From an uncultured Collinsella sp. (lineage in GTDB: Bacteria; Actinomycetota; Coriobacteriia; Coriobacteriales; Coriobacteriaceae): DNA of 13,663 bases. How positions within the stretch are numbered: the first letter of the stretch is position 1; each line of letters opens with the position of its first letter. Shown one piece after another: positions 12,587-13,663 of the stretch. The stretch spans positions 1-13,663 of the forward strand of contig CABUDB010000014.1 in the NCBI GenBank assembly GCA_902490245.1. Direction: 5' to 3'. Under the pieces are notes generated by a model that worked only from the letters and a program-made list of their open reading frames with translations, had not been told where the DNA came from and searched no databases. The position numbers were made by a program, and so were the translations under genes.

Positions 12587-13663
12587 CTATTTCCAAACGC
12601 GCTCGGCAATACGCCTGACCAGCGCAATCTTTGCCCACTGCTCGTCCTCGGTCAGCTTATTGCCAATCTCGCAGCTGGCAAAGCCACACTGCGGAGACAG
12701 ATACAGGTTCTCGAGCGGCACGTACTTTGCCGCCTCGCGGATGCGCTCGACGATAACATCCTCGTTCTCGAGCTCTGCCGCCTTGGTGGTCACCAAGCCC
12801 AGCACGACCTTCTTGCCGGGAGCAACGTACTTGAGCGGCTCAAAACCACCGGCGCGGGGCGTGTCGAACTCCAGATAGAACGCGTCAACGTCCTCATGCG
12901 CAAACAGGTACGGCGCGATGGGGTCGTAGCCGCCCTCAAAAGCGTAGGTGGAGTGGTAGTTGCCGCGGCATACATGCGTGTTGATAACCAGATCGTCGGG
13001 CTTGCCCTCGATGGCGGCATTGTTGAGCGCCACGCCCAGCTCGCTTACCTTTTGCAGGTCGACCGGGCTCATGCCGGTTTTGGCAACAAAATCGGTATCG
13101 CAGTAGATGCCCCAGGTGCAGTCATCAAACTGGATGTTGCGGCAGCCCGCGGCATACAGGTCAGCAATCACGGTGCGGTATGCTGCGGCAATGGCACCGA
13201 CGAGCTCTTCGTCGGTCTTGTAGACGGCGTGCAGACTCTCCTGCTGGCCATCGCAGCGGTCGAGTGTGACTTCGGAGAACGTCTGGATCGGCGCCGGAAT
13301 GGTCTGGCGCGCGACCTGGCCCTCTCCCTCGAGCGACTTGATAAATTTGAAGTGCTCGACGAACGGATGATTCTCGCCGCTAATGGGACCGGTTACCACG
13401 GCGGTGTCGGCGGTAGTCTCCTCATCGTGGAACATGTAGCCCGTGCGCGAGGCGCGGCGCTCAATGCCGTTGAGGCCCCACATAAAATCGAGGTGCCAGT
13501 AGCTGCGGCGGAACTCGCCATCGGTAATCACCTGCAGGCCGGCAGCCTTCTGCTTGGCCACTAAGTCGCGGATGGCCTCGTCCTCGACGGCCTTAAGGCC
13601 GGAAGCGTCGATTTGCTGACACACAGTTCCGGACTCCCGCCTTATGCCCCGGCTGCGGAGCTG
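12587..13663 (-). CDS. MetE-like (YxjG/YxjH-type) cobalamin-independent methyltransferase, 5' end outside window
   Basis: Corresponds to the C-terminal catalytic half of cobalamin-independent methionine synthase as found in stand-alone YxjG/YxjH-type proteins. Numbering from the GTG at 13624: TDGEFRRSYWHLDF (34-47) is the family's N-terminal signature; zinc ligands are visible as His217 and Cys219 in THVCRGN, Glu252 in YLEFD, and Cys313 in PQCGF. The reaction is methyl transfer to homocysteine or a similar thiol; the methyl donor of these short forms is not settled. The frame stays open from 13624 to the window edge without a stop, and the usual N-terminal HVGSLLRP-type segment is missing, so the gene very likely starts beyond base 13663 and the GTG is internal. 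It ends at TAG (12589-12587) and may be cotranscribed with uraA. Family assignment is secure, exact substrate is not. Confidence 0.87.
   Translation of the reverse strand, partial: QLRSRGIRRESGTVCQQIDASGLKAVEDEAIRDLVAKQKAAGLQVITDGEFRRSYWHLDFMWGLNGIERRASRTGYMFHDEETTADTAVVTGPISGENHPFVEHFKFIKSLEGEGQVARQTIPAPIQTFSEVTLDRCDGQQESLHAVYKTDEELVGAIAAAYRTVIADLYAAGCRNIQFDDCTWGIYCDTDFVAKTGMSPVDLQKVSELGVALNNAAIEGKPDDLVINTHVCRGNYHSTYAFEGGYDPIAPYLFAHEDVDAFYLEFDTPRAGGFEPLKYVAPGKKVVLGLVTTKAAELENEDVIVERIREAAKYVPLENLYLSPQCGFASCEIGNKLTEDEQWAKIALVRRIAERVWK

Overview
The window looks like chromosome of a high-GC, gut-associated Coriobacteriia member, most likely a Collinsella of the C. aerofaciens type. This is inferred from GC-rich third codon positions, strong AGGAGG-type ribosome binding sites, the mix of a bile salt hydrolase-type enzyme, nucleobase permeases and surface proteins, and a LAxTG-type wall-anchoring signal typical of actinobacteria. 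No rRNA, tRNA, CRISPR array, insertion sequence or phage gene was seen.

Layout. Bases 1-597 are the 3' part of an EamA/DMT-family transporter that enters from the left. A hairpin-rich leader (about 600-826) precedes kup, a potassium transporter (827-3058), which ends in a strong terminator. On the minus strand follow a bile salt hydrolase-family enzyme (3138-4103) and a small peptide deformylase-like gene (4235-4654) whose catalytic HExxH glutamate is methionine; a minus-strand terminator separates them. Divergent from these, an NCS2 purine-type permease (4848-6161) runs rightward. Then come two tandem surface-protein genes: a frameshifted copy (6369-8134) and an intact one (8406-10196). Further right are a small alpha/beta-hydrolase (10404-11069), a bidirectional terminator, a minus-strand uracil permease uraA (11130-12464), and the bulk of a minus-strand MetE-like methyltransferase that runs off the right edge (12587-13663).

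The most notable structure is a tandem duplication of about 2.04 kb. Each unit begins inside the last 14 codons of the NCS2 permease and carries its stop codon, its terminator, a conserved leader, and a surface-protein gene. As a result the second surface gene is preceded by an untranslated but still perfectly readable permease tail and a second copy of the terminator. The surface proteins have a long signal peptide, a right-handed beta-helix-like array of 23-24-residue rungs, a Pro/Lys-rich wall linker, and a C-terminal LAATG, hydrophobic stretch and basic tail. The first copy lacks one base near 6670, so only the second encodes a complete exported protein.

Functionally the region is mostly single-gene transcription units: ion and nucleobase import, bile-salt and ester hydrolysis, methyl transfer and a cell-surface carbohydrate-binding-type protein. 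Only the MetE-like gene and uraA (122 nt apart, same strand, no terminator seen between) might share a transcript.
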